NCBI GenBank assembly: GCA_020796225.1 | Contig: CM036754.1 | Location: forward strand, 21,580,867-21,644,866 | Direction of reading: 5' to 3' | From: Arion vulgaris | Lineage: Eukaryota > Mollusca > Gastropoda > Stylommatophora > Arionidae | Length of the DNA: 64,000 bases | Shown here: piece by piece, positions 11,896 through 21,760 of the stretch | Layout: each line of letters begins with the position of its first letter | How positions within the stretch are numbered: position 1 is the first letter of the stretch | Translations under genes and position numbers: made by a program | The notes under the pieces: generated by a model | Database searches by the model: none | Told to the model about the DNA's origin: nothing | The model's input: only the letters and a program-made list of their open reading frames with translations

Positions 11896-12922
11896 GTGTA
11901 CTTTCTTGACATCACTATCAGCCTATCCACCATCACTACATCAGTATACTACAAGCCTACTGATGCACATAGTTTTCTTTATACCTCTTCCCATTCCCAG
12001 GCTTGTCGTGATTCTTTACCATTCTCTCAAAACTTGCGCCTTCGTCGCCTCTGTAGCGAGGACGACGATTTCCTTGATAGAGCTCACGAGATGCTGGATT
12101 TCTTTCGTAAGCGCTTATACCCCGATAAGGTGCTTGCTTCTGCTATGCGGCGCGTTCAGCAAATTTCTTGCCAGGAGGCTCTCTCTAACCAGCATAGAAC
12201 TTCCAATTTTGACAGGGTGAAACTTGTCTTAACTTTCCACCCTCATAGTTCCCTTGTGAAGAAAGTCTTATTCCGTCATCTCTCCATTCTTCAGTCTGAT
12301 CCTGATACACGTTCAATCTTCCAACACTATCCTTTGGTGGCGTACAGACGGGACAGAAGCCTTAAGGATATGTTGGTTCACAGTCGCCTCAAGCCTAACA
12401 TCCAGAGTCATTTGGCACCATCCAGTGTGGCCGTCGGCGCTGCAACACTTGTGCTTATGTAATACAGACCCGCACGGTGTCTTTCCAAAAGCCACGTTCG
12501 TTGTTGAAGACAGTTTCACGTCCGAGTCCCGTAATATTATCTATGCCATTATCTGCAAGCGGTGCAACAAGGCCTATATTGGGGAAACCGGCAGGAGACT
12601 CAGTGACCGATTCGCCCAACACTTGCGCGATATACGCCAATGCTCTGTGACCCATGTAGCTACCCATTTCAATGATACTGGCCATTCAGGAGCTTGCGAT
12701 GTCCAGGTCACAGCCATCCGATCATGTTCCTCTGATGATCGTAGTCGATTTGCTCTGGAGAATCGGTTGATTTCTTTGTATGGTACCTTGCGACCACGCG
12801 GGCTCAACGTATTACATTCTATGCTTCTTAGTACTTTCTCTCCCATGCTTTGTAATTCTATGGATATGTTGCATGTATTACATTCTAATGCTTCTAGTAC
12901 TTTCTCTTCCCATGCTTTATAA
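11896..12922 (+). pseudogene. Penelope-like RT C-terminus and GIY-YIG endonuclease, right arm
   Basis: The first frame (11896-12462) encodes the end of a Penelope reverse transcriptase, with 'FLDITISLS', 'VYYKPTDAHSFLYTSSHSQA' and 'LRLRRLCSEDDDF'. It shifts frame near 12430-12460 into the endonuclease frame (12425 to about 12840). That frame has a paired-Cys knuckle ('CKRCNKAYIG'), the YIG motif, the catalytic-Arg helix 'GRRLSDRFAQHLRD' and a downstream Glu in '[13 protein letters not shown]'. In this family the endonuclease nicks the target for primed reverse transcription. The N-terminal RT core is missing and there is a frameshift, so it is inactive as it stands. Alternative readings such as UvrC or a homing endonuclease are ruled out by the RT context. 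Confidence 0.8.
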
Positions 12923-13020
12923 TCTATATGGGTATATGTTGCATGTATTACATTCTAATGCTTCTTAGTACTTTCTCTTCCCATGCTTTATAATCTATAT
13001 GGGTATATGTTGCATGTATT
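12818..13020. repeat. Threefold tandem repeat in the Penelope 3' region, about 66-base unit
   Basis: 'ttacattctaatgcttctta', 'gtactttctcttcccatgct' and 'tctatatgggtatatgttgc' repeat three times in the right arm and about twice in the left arm (10920-11050). The array comes directly after the endonuclease stop. Confidence 0.8.
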
Positions 13021-13198
13021 CAAGTTATATATTTACTAGATGTTTCATTGTTTCTTTTCTATTTCTAGTTTTTATGTGTGTTTTTTGTGTTACATTTATT
13101 TCGTTATTCGTTTTTATTCCAGATTTTCCTTAGATACGTTGGTATTTGGTCGTCCATTTGTGTTTCATTTTAATTTGTCACTCCTGTTTGTTCGTTTG

Positions 13199-13242
13199 CT
13201 TGATAAAGGCCTTGTTGGTCGAAACGTTGCTGTTTATCGTCA
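13199..13242 (+). ncRNA. Hammerhead-ribozyme-like motif, Penelope right arm
   Basis: Reads TTGATAA-A, then GGCC (13208-13211), loop TTGTT, GGTC (13217-13220), GAAAC (13221-13225). GGCC/GGTC can form stem II next to GAAA. ACG (13224-13226) can pair with CGT (13238-13240), leaving C at the cleavage-site position. Against the consensus CUGAUGA the core is UUGAUAA, a C3U/G8A pair change that keeps the 3-8 pairing possible. A stem I is not obvious. Penelope-like elements are known to carry hammerhead motifs, so this is a decayed or divergent version. Confidence 0.45.
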
Positions 13243-13334
13243 CTGTTTATGTATTTTGTAAAACTATAGTACACTGTACTTTGTTTGTACGTGTTTCACT
13301 ATTTACCAAGTTTTACTGCAGTCTTCCCCCTATT

Positions 13335-13350
13335 TTGAATCAATCCAGTG
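13335..13350. repeat. 16-base target site duplication, right copy
   Basis: Exact copy of 10647-10662. Confidence 0.85.
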
Positions 13351-13524
13351 ATTTATGGAGTTTGGAATTACAAGCTGTACAAGTAGAGCTTGGTGATTGA
13401 GGGGAAGAGAAAGACAGTGACAGATATAGCCTATTTTTAAATAGTGAGTTGCAGAAACAAATGATAGACATTCTTTTCGCACTGACTGAAAAAGGCTGAG
13501 AGTCTATCCATTAACCAATATCTT

Positions 13525-13591
13525 TATATCTCAAGTTGTTTTTGTTTATATCTCAAGTTGTTTTTGTTTATATCTCAAGTTGTTTTTGTTT
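13525..13591. repeat. 22-base tandem repeat, three copies
   Basis: 'tatatctcaagttgtttttg' + 'tt' three times. Confidence 0.9.
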
Positions 13592-13609
13592 CAGTTATCA
13601 GTTATATGA

Positions 13610-13995
13610 GGATTATCATCATAGCACTCGGACATGTCCATAGGTGCTCCGATCTCCGCCTCAGCAAATCCTGCAGCGTCCAGCGACCCAACACGCCAGT
13701 TCGATGTTGATTAATCAATCTTTGCATATTTAGTATGTCGTTCTTTCCGGGCTGCACCAATATTGACACCCATCTCTTTCAATCTGTTCAGCGAGTGGGA
13801 TTCACAGCCCTGAAACTCCTCTGTTCGGAAAGACTCTCTCAATGCGTGAAGAATGTCATTTCGATCCATTGCAGCTCCTCTGATATTGTAGCTAAGCCAG
13901 CCAATCTATCAGCTCGTTCATTACCCCTAACTCCTGCGTGCCCAGGGACAAAAATAATGTTTTTGTTTATGTTCATCTACTATAATTTCTCATAA
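13610..13995 (-). pseudogene. LINE 3' end with RNase H tail
   Basis: The minus strand encodes 'VPGHAGVRGNERADRLA' (the end of an RNase H domain as found in non-LTR retrotransposons), then 'GAAMDRNDILHALRESFRTEE', 'NQHRTGVLGRW' and 'RRRSEHLWTCPSA'. The same end is found at 29010-29440. Degraded but easily readable. Confidence 0.65.
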
Positions 13996-14019
13996 TCCTT
14001 CATAACTGAATGATCTCAG

Positions 14020-14440
14020 TCCAGTTATCCCATAATTCCAAGAGGGTAGTAATCCAGTGGATCCCATCACACTAACAGCTCAAAGGAAATGAAGATGCTG
14101 ACAGACTGGCTAAAGACTGGAAATGAATGCCACAAGATGACAACCTGGTCAGCTATGAAGAAGAAAAACCATTGCCAGAGGGCACTATAAAGCAAAGTGG
14201 GAGAAAGAACACTCTGAACACAACATGGATGATGGATATTACCGATTGTCCAGTAGGGACCAGACTGTCATATCTCGCCTCTGAATTTTATATGGTTATA
14301 AAGAAGAATGAATCATATTTCATGGGCACAAAAACACAAATAGAGAAGTACTGATATTGAGAATGAGAGGAGAATTACAGAATGAAATAAGTAAAAACCA
14401 AGTCCAATATTTTGACCACATTAAAGGACATGATACCCTT
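14020..14440 (+). pseudogene. LINE RNase H fragment, opposite strand
   Basis: Encodes 'QLKGNEDADRLAKDWK' and 'SYEEEKTIARGHYKAKWEKE' in shifting frames, the end of an RNase H domain and its linker. The same family is found on the minus strand at 56960-57430. Downstream, 14357-14490 encodes a different LINE tail ('RMRGELQNEISKN'). Confidence 0.55.
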
Positions 14441-14449
14441 CTAAAAACC

Positions 14450-15320
14450 ATGCTAGAAGGAAGATATGTTATGTTATGCGATCGACGTCATGGCACATTG
14501 GCATTCCCATGCATGCTCTGTCCTCCGCTGCAGCAGAAATCTAAAGTCATTTGCTCACCGTACCCCATGAGAAGTTGATTACTAATCTTCTCTCTACACG
14601 AAACGACACTGTTGGCATGTCCACACATAAGCCTAATTCTCAAACTGTCCAGTGTCTGAGACGTGCCCATGTCACATAATTGAGAGCATACCGCATTGAT
14701 GATATCGGCTCTGTCCATACTTCTGCCCGCTTTGAGTAGGGGCATTGTTTGCAAGAAAGTCTGACGCTGTTACCTGCACTCCAGCATGTCCAGGTGTGTA
14801 CAGCCAAATCATTTTCTTGAGATGTGATCTCCGAATGCTGTCCACCCATTCCACCCGCATACTTCCAGATTCAATCAGTTGAAGCATATTCATAGTCTGA
14901 TATGATGATCGTATGAGTAACCTGTTGCTCAGCCACCCATGACAGAGCCCTGAGGCAGCAGTGATCTTCATAGTCATGCTCGATGTCGATGTCTCAAAGC
15001 GCCAGTCCTCATGAAGTGTGCGACCATTTCGCTGTGCTGAATAAGCCCACGATGATCTGGTTCCGCGTCTGACAGAGCTATCGGTGTAGATAATGATATC
15101 ATCTGGATGGGAGTGCTCATTCACGAGTGCAAGAATCTCTGCATTGACGACGCCCGGGCCCATTCTCTACAGCGTCTCCCAAGTGTACTGACAACCATGG
15201 TGTAAGCAGTCATATCCTCTGATATAGGCATCCATTCTTCACCATGTCTTAGCTCATCTAGAATACAGACCTGTTTAATAACATCCTCTGCCATCCAGGA
15301 TCGGCCTCTTTTCAACCGCC
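14450..15320 (-). pseudogene. LINE RNase H domain and 3' end
   Basis: The minus strand encodes a linker ('LKRGRSWMAEDVIKQVCI'-like), an RNase H domain with 'IIIYTDSSVRRGTRSSWAYS' (first catalytic Asp), 'MTMKITA' (a Lys in place of the usual Glu) and 'WLYTPGHAGVQ', then the Cys/His-type end. Apart from one or two shifts the domain is nearly continuous. It is a non-LTR retrotransposon fragment, not a host RNase H1. Confidence 0.65.
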
Positions 15321-15351
15321 TGTCCTTGTTTTCATTTATGGATTTGTGCAG

Positions 15352-15603
15352 AGGATGATATGGAAGATATGGAGGTTGAAAGGCAAGAGAAGGATATCAT
15401 TACAAATGAAAGGGTAATATCAAGTGATAGACAGCAAACTATCACAAGGGTACCAGCAGGGCAAGGGACAGACTGTATTGCAGATCCATTGCAGTCATTC
15501 TTTGATTTTGAAACTACACATGATCTCATCTCAATGTACATGTCCAACCTTGTATTATATTCTCATTTACAATTATTATTGTTTGTTGCTATCAACATAT
15601 GAA
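15352..15603 (+). other. Candidate exon, unrecognised protein
   Basis: After a reasonable acceptor ('tttatggatttgtgcag'), an open frame begins with acidic 'DDMEDMEVERQEKD' and runs about 80 codons ('SSDRQQTITRVPAGQG', 'FFDFETTHDLISMYMSN') to a stop at 15601. It has ordinary codon composition and is not repetitive. No family recognised and no donor or upstream exon identified. It could be a terminal exon or chance. Confidence 0.25.
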
Positions 15604-16415
15604 GCATCAAGTGACTTTGTAAGACCATCTATGTGTCATTTATTTATTTGCTTCTACATACATATATGTGTATGTATGAACTGGACCCTGTTCCCTACAC
15701 AACTGATTTAGACAAATTCTGCTGCCTTGCTTCTACTTCTTTTTTTCCTTGGATACAGGTCAGTGGCCAACATGCCTTGCAGCATCTTTAAGGGCAACAA
15801 CAAAATCTTTTCACCATGATTAGTCTGTAGCTATCCTTCGCAGGGTGCCCAAATTTTGACCCATAGGTGCATTTCTGACAAGTTGTCTTTAGTTTTCCTT
15901 TCTTTCATCGTCTCTCTAGTCTACCATGTGACAGTTCTGGTGATAACCATTGAATTGCTTCTGAGTACATGTTCTATCTAGCTTCAACATTTGCCCTTTA
16001 TCACTGTGTGTATTTCCTCCTAGATGCACCTGCTGAACTAGATTTTTCTCAAGCAGAATGTATGAAATAAAGACAGTCTAAATCAGTGTTGTCCAACGTT
16101 TTTATTTATTGGGGGGCATCTGACTGATGGTTGTAGAGGCATGAACGACATGTGACAAGTACAATACTACAACTACTAATAATAACAATAGTAGTATTAA
16201 TAGCAATATTAGAATAATTAAATTACCAACACTTTCTCCATTGAATAAGCAAAGGATTGGGTTAGGGGGCAGTAGAAAGATTACAAAATAAAACAAAACT
16301 GCAAAAGTGGGGAAATCGTGTTTCATGGGAGTGCTAGGAAAAACTAAAAATTGTTTGGTTTCTTAAAATTTGATTAGCGCTAGTAAAATATGGCGCCATT
16401 AATGTATATTTGTGA
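15604..16415. other. Non-coding stretch
   Basis: AT-rich sequence with no gene or repeat family recognised. Confidence 0.35.
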
Positions 16416-16419
16416 TGGA

Positions 16420-16945
16420 AAATGACTTACAACATCATACACAAGTTGGAAACATTTCAAAATAAATTTCTAAGAAGAATCCTGGAAATTTTCTGGCCAA
16501 ATATGATAATAAATGAAAAGCTTTTAAAATGAACAAATTGTGCATCTTTGGAGACTATTACTTAAAAAAACAAAGATAGTAATGAATTGGGCATGTATGT
16601 TGTATGTCAGTAGGAGAATCGGCCTGTACAGCTCTATCTGATGGATAGCAAATAAAAAAACGAAGATCTGGTGAAGAACTGTGGAAAGAGAATTGAAAGA
16701 TTGTGGTCTGATGTGGGAAACAATTGGTAGAAAGGCGGCAGATCTGCAACATTGGAAATCTCTTGCGGAAGACTTACTGAAACCGAACACATCGCCGAAG
16801 GATAAGCACCAGAGCTCCAAATGGTGCTGAAGGTGTGACATAAAACACACCAATGCTAAGGCTGCATTAATCAGATTTCCACATGAATAGAATTTATGGA
16901 GAGGTCTGGTACATCAGTCTGGGTGGTGATCAAGAGAGAAAGAGA
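16420..16945 (+). pseudogene. LINE C-terminus and 3' tail (R3 type)
   Basis: The plus strand encodes 'LETFQNKFLRRILEIFWPN' and, after shifts, 'NCGKRIERLWSDVGNNW'. It then enters the tail 'cgaaggataagcaccagagc', 'tccaaatggtgctgaaggtg' and 'aatgctaaggctgcattaat'. The same tail occurs at 62170-62290 and on the minus strand at 25590-25720. Confidence 0.6.
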
Positions 16946-17129
16946 AATGAGACACAAAAAGGATATAGATATAGACAGATTATGAATTATCATCATCTTA
17001 ATTTTTACATACTTTTTATCAGACGGCTAGAAATGATAACAAATACAGACTTTTGGAAGAGAACAAAACAAAACTATCTTCCCCCTGGGAATAGACAATA
17101 GATGGACAAAACATAAACAAATATAGCTG

Positions 17130-17345
17130 GAGATAAAAAGTGATGATAGATTGGCACACTCTCAGTAAACAACTTCACATCATGATCAGATATGCTCCTG
17201 ACTGGAACCCACAAGGAAAGAGAGGAGTGAGAATGTCAAAGAATGGTTGGGGATGAACAGGTGTATAGGTCAGAGAGATTGGAGTCTCATAGGCAGAGCT
17301 GAAGAAGATAACCAAGAATATAATTTAGAGGCAACTTCGGTCAGA
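17130..17345 (+). pseudogene. LINE C-terminal fragment
   Basis: Encodes 'DWNPQGKRGVRMSKNGW'-like sequence, the basic Gly/Arg-rich linker seen near the C-terminus of many LINE ORFs. Short and frameshifted. The following 17345-17860 has no recognised feature. Confidence 0.4.
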
Positions 17346-17861
17346 TGTTCTACTGACAAAAGGTTTAGTACTAGTAGTATCTTTATTTTTCACGTGAACA
17401 AGAGATTGAACCACTACCACTGTTGACTTTCTTGTAGGAAGTCCATGACTCGGAAATGTCAAGAATGTTACAACAGCCTTATTGTTATTTAACATGTAGA
17501 ATTCATATTCTCTGTCCTGTGTGGTATAGTTCTTACCGATGTGCTGGAATTGCTCACAAGCAAATAGTATTCATTTCCCATTTGCTGCCAATTCTTCAAC
17601 AGCCCAACTAAGAATAGATGATGAAACGTCCTGAATAGGGGATAAAATAAGAAAGTCGCTTCTGTGTAAGTGTTGCGCAGCTAACAAAGAAAAGGGATGC
17701 ACAAAGAATTTCTTACTTGAAGCACTGATAAGGAAGCATGGTGAGTCCTTGTGGAAGTCTCATGTGTCATAGGGCATGACAAGTAGCCTATTGTTTGAGG
17801 TTATATAACATTTTTCCAAGAAATCCAGATTTCTTAAAAGACATGTTTCAACATTTTAATT

Positions 17862-19303
17862 GATATGTACACCACTGCATCTACTACTGATATGTACAAC
17901 ATTATGTCTACTACCGATATGTACACCATTGAGTCTAATAATGATATGTACAACATTGAGTTTACTAATGATATGTACATCACTGTCTACTACTGATATG
18001 TACACCATTGCGTCTATTACTAATATGTACACCAATGTCTACTACTGATATGTACAACATTGAGTCTACTACTGATATGTACATCACTGTGTCTACTACT
18101 GATATGTTTTTGGTTTTTTCGATCCCGAAGCACTTGAGCTTTTCAGCTCTTTGGCTCGGTGCCATGGACATCGTAACACTTTGGTTCGGTGCCACGAACA
18201 CCGTAAATCTGGGGAATCTGTGGCTTTTTCTGCCATCCCGCGAAATTGAACCCGCGCACACAGAGGGATAGTCACCCATAGTCCAATGCGCTACAAACAC
18301 ACTGGGTAGACGGGTGCTACTGATATGTACATCACTCTGTCTACTACTGATATCTACACCATTGAGTCTACAACCGATATGTACATCATTGTGTCTACTA
18401 CAGATATGTACATCATTGTGTCTACTACTAATATGTACACCATTGTGTCTACTACTGATATGTACACCATTGTGTCTACTACTAATATGTACATCATTGT
18501 GTCTACTACTGATATGTACACCATTGTGTCTACTACTGATATGTACATCATTGTGTCTACTACAATATGTACATCATGTGCATCGAATGTACATCATTGT
18601 GTCTACTATGTGTAGCATCTTTGTGCTACTACTAATATGCACCTGTGTCTACTACTAATATGTACATCATTGTGTCTACTACTGATATGTACACACTGTG
18701 TCTACTACTGATATGTACATCCTTGTGTCTACTACTGATATGTACACACTGTGTCACTACTGATATGTACATCATTGTGTCTACTACTGATATGTACATC
18801 ATTGAGTCTACTACTGATATGTACACTATTGTGTCTACTATTGATATGTACACCATTGTGTCTACTACTAATATGTACATCATTGAGTCTACTACTATAT
18901 GTACATTGTGTTACTACTGTATGTACATCTTGTGTCTACTACTGATATGTACATCTTTGGTATTAATATGTACATCATTGAGTCTACTACTGATATGTCC
19001 ATTGTGTCTACTACATATGTACATCATTGAGTCTACTATATATGTACACAACTGAGTCTACTTGATAGTACAACATTAGTCTACTACTGATATGTACACC
19101 ATTGTGTCTACTACTAATATGTACATCATTGTGTCTACTACTGATATGAAATCATTTCATTCATATGTACATCATGAGTCTACTGATATGTACATCATTG
19201 AGTCTACTACGATATGCATATTGTCTACTACTTATATGTACATTGAGTCTACTACTGATATGTACACCATTGTGTCTACTCCTGATATGTACACCACTGT
19301 CCC
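17862..19303. repeat. Minisatellite B, 27-base unit, about 45 copies, split by a SINE
   Basis: The unit reads 'tactactgatatgtacacca' + 'ttgtgtc' with variants (tacatca, attgagt). A SINE-1 copy (18108-18317) interrupts it. Because 27 is a multiple of three, all frames stay open for long runs (for example repeats of MYTIVSTTD), which is a by-product of the period and not evidence for a protein. Confidence 0.95.
18108..18317 (-). mobile_element. SINE-1, tRNA-derived, copy 1 inside minisatellite B
   Basis: On the minus strand it begins near 'gcacccgtctacccagtgtg', has an A-box-like 'gtagcgcattggac', a B box 'gggttcaatttcg', and a T-rich plus-strand start that is the 3' poly(A). 'tactgatatgt' flanks both sides (18097-18107 and 18318-18328). 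That fits a target duplication, although the satellite unit itself contains this word. Confidence 0.8.
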
Positions 19304-19309
19304 ATTTTT

Positions 19310-19556
19310 TTTTTTAAGGCATATTCTTTCCAGGACTTTGCGAATCAACCCCAGCTTTGTAACGCTGTTTGTGATTTTCTAGGCATTATTACGTTAAGTA
19401 GTTCGCCATTGCTTTCTGAATGGGTGGTGCCATAGTCCTTTGTTAAAATCCATCGAAACAATTTGCAACCAAACTGTCCGCAGCGTGATTCAAACTCAGA
19501 ACGTCGGGGTTAGTAGACCGAGCCACTATCCCCTAGGCCACCTCTGTCCCTATTTC
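19310..19556 (-). mobile_element. SINE-2, tRNA-derived, copy 1
   Basis: On the minus strand: 'ggtggcctaggggatagtgg' (A box region), 'gagtttgaatcacgctgcgg' (B box region), then a conserved body with 'cagaaagcaatggcgaacta' and 'cacaaacagcgtt'. Other copies are at 21065-21303, 53060-53283 and 53990-54216, all on the minus strand. Confidence 0.75.
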
Positions 19557-19729
19557 AAATTCATAAAACAGGACACTCAACTTACATTTTTATTTGTTTG
19601 TTGATGTCTCTTAAGTGAATATTTTCTGATGTTCCACCTCATGCTAGCTCTCATCCATGAGCAATTACATTTCTGTACATAGAAAAAATTATAACTTGAA
19701 TTTACAATGAATAAAAAAAATGTAGAAAA

Positions 19730-20095
19730 ATAATTAGAATTTACAGTTTTGCACTATGGGTGTATCCATAGGACCACAAACAGGAAATGTGGGATAGAGC
19801 GAGACAACGGTAAGTGGAACAAGAATTAAGGGGCAGAAGGTGGCGATGGATAGGACACACACTGAGGAAACCCCTGACAGCATCACGAGACAGGCTCTCC
19901 AACGGAACCCCCAGGGCAATAGAGGTAAGGGAAGACCTAGGAACACCTGGAGACTAGAGTTGGAGACAGCATAATTCAAGAAATTGGGAGAGAGTAGAGA
20001 GATCTGGAAAAGATGGCCTTGGATAGGCGGGCTTGGAAGGCCTTGGTTGCAGACCTATGCCTCCATATGGGCGAAGGGTGTAGAAGAAGTGTGCT
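19730..20095 (+). pseudogene. LINE 3' end ([13 protein letters not shown] family)
   Basis: The plus strand encodes '[13 protein letters not shown]', then 'WNPQGNRGKGRPRNTWRLEL', 'RVERSGKDGLG' and 'CRPMPPYGR' in shifting frames, ending in GAAGAAG. This is the C-terminus of a RTE/CR1-like LINE ORF and gives the 3' tail found in the composites at 130, 6400 and 52320. 20095-20340 holds nothing recognised. Confidence 0.65.
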
Positions 20096-20339
20096 CAGTC
20101 TCTTTCAGCCTGCTGAAAGTCAGCATCAGAGCACTAACACAGTAGCACTAGTGATGATTCAGCATTTTCCCCAAAACTTTAGTAACTATTTGAAATTGGA
20201 CAGACTAGGGATTGATTTTATCCTAAATTAAACCTCTATATATTGGTGATTGAATGCTGTGAACTATCCCTATGCTATTGAAATAAACTGGCAGGACAAA
20301 ATTCCAGACAGCGAAGTCCTCACAAGAGCAAAGATCCCA

Positions 20340-20790
20340 AGCGTCAACACACTGTTGTAGAAGGCCCAACTGAGATGGGTCGGTCACGTTGCTCTAATGC
20401 CTGATAAACGCATCCCAAAACAGTTGATGTATGGCGAGCTTGAAGGGGCAGATGTTCAGCTGGTGGACAGAAAAACGCTTTAAAGACACTCTTAAAGTGT
20501 CTCTGAAATGCTTCGATATAGACAATACGTGCTGGGAATCCCTTGCGCAAGATCGCCAAAGTGGCGCTGTAACAACAAAAGAGGAACCCGAATAGCTGAG
20601 AATCATCATATTGTTGAGTCACAGAGAAAACGAACAGCGCGAAAAGACAGAGCACACAACGCGCACATGTCTAACCTTGATCATGTATGTCCCACCTGTG
20701 GTCGGAGATTATGTTCTAGGATTGGACTCTACAGTCACCTCCGCACACACCAGAGAGGTGCAACAGCACATGTCTGAGATTGTTGTCATC
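20340..20790 (+). pseudogene. LINE C-terminus with a C2H2 zinc finger
   Basis: Encodes 'LRWVGHVALMPDKRIPKQLM', then a variable linker, then 'HVCPTCGRRLCSRIGLYSHL' and 'RTHQRG'. The finger (C-x2-C, H-x3-H spacing) follows the LINE tail, an arrangement known in several animal non-LTR families. One or two frameshifts separate the parts. 20790-21060 has nothing recognised. Confidence 0.65.
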
Positions 20791-21064
20791 ATCGCTTGCG
20801 ATGGACGGCTATTATTATGCTATTGTATTCCCATCGTACAGCTATAAGTTAAATATGACAAGTACGCAATTTCTCCATACCGCTCTATCCTGGGCAACTA
20901 TTTCAATCTATTCTATGGAATTTCTCCATCATTAGATGCGAGCTGAAGCAGACAGAAACACTTTCCATAGATTAAACAGCGCCCATGTATTAGATCAGTG
21001 AGGAATGACAATTGTTACAGTTATTTCATAGATTTAGAATGATTAACTAAGATGTTAGTTAATT

Positions 21065-21303
21065 GCATATCCTTTACAGGACTTTGCGAATCAACCTCAG
21101 CTTTTAACGCTGTTTGTGATTTTTCTAGGCATTATTATGTTCAGCAGTTTGCCATTGCTTTCTGAACGGGTGTGGTGCCATCGTCCTTTTGTAAGAATCC
21201 AAGCGAAACAATTTGCAACCAAACTGCCCGCAGCGTGATTTGAACTCAGAAAGTCGGGGTTAATAGACCTAGTCACTATCCCCTAAGCCACAGACACCAC
21301 CTA
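21065..21303 (-). mobile_element. SINE-2, copy 2
   Basis: Same layout as 19310-19556 ('cagaaagcaatggcaaactg', 'cctagaaaaatcacaaacag', B-box region 'gagttcaaatcacgctgcgg'). Confidence 0.75.
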
Positions 21304-21365
21304 CTAAGATGTTACTGCAAGGAAAGTAATGTTGCAGAGGATAGCAATAAGGCTAAGAATTGTTA

Positions 21366-21760
21366 TAATCATTTAACAGATTCAGGGTGATAAGCTGAGA
21401 AGTTAAATTGGAAGAGGTAACTGGTTGTGCTCTGAAAAACACTCGTCGGCAGGGCTAGGCAATGGGTGTTGTAAGATATAAAGGTTTGTAGTTTGAATTC
21501 TGTGTTTGGTAAATAGTTTTTCCCAGAGGCCATTAATATTTGTTTGCAGCTCTTCCTCTCTCTTGCCATCCCTTCCAATTCTTTCCATGTTTTACCTATC
21601 CTTTTAATATCAGCCTCCAGCTCTCTTCTCCATGTCTGTCTGGCCTTCCCCATCTCCTCTTTCCCTGTGGGTTCCAAAACAGTGCCTGTCTTGCAATGCT
21701 TCTGGTTGGTCTTCTCAATGTATGTCCTATCCATCTCCAGCGTCTCTTAATCTTTGTTTA
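21366..21760 (-). pseudogene. LINE 3' end
   Basis: The minus strand encodes '[19 protein letters not shown]', '[20 protein letters not shown]' and '[17 protein letters not shown]', a LINE C-terminal region related to 19730-20095. Frameshifted. Confidence 0.6.

Larger units (their letters stand above)
10663..13334. mobile_element. Palindromic (head-to-head) Penelope-like retroelement
   Basis: About 2.67 kb bounded by a perfect 16-base direct repeat. The left arm (about 10663-11880) is the reverse complement of the right arm (about 11897-13334) with scattered differences; the spacer at the centre is about 15 bases. Each arm reads outward from the centre and holds the C-terminal part of a Penelope reverse transcriptase, then a GIY-YIG endonuclease, then a 3' region ending in a hammerhead-like motif. 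Both arms are 5'-truncated. The shared target duplication argues that the inverted dimer inserted as one event. Confidence 0.8.

Noticed and set aside
12500..12840. Stand-alone GIY-YIG nuclease (UvrC or homing type)
   Set aside because: It directly follows a Penelope reverse-transcriptase end and is mirrored in the inverted arm, so it is the Penelope endonuclease.
10663..13334. Palindrome as a fold-back assembly artefact
   Set aside because: Considered seriously, but the 16-base duplication outside both ends, distinct outer flanks and differences between arms fit a real insertion better. Long reads would settle it.
14672..15163. Host RNase H gene
   Set aside because: The domain is followed by a typical non-LTR retrotransposon end, has shifts and lacks the usual catalytic Glu. 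Other family members are scattered in the window.
20508..20777. Host C2H2 zinc-finger gene
   Set aside because: A single finger after a LINE C-terminal region, without its own start or neighbours.
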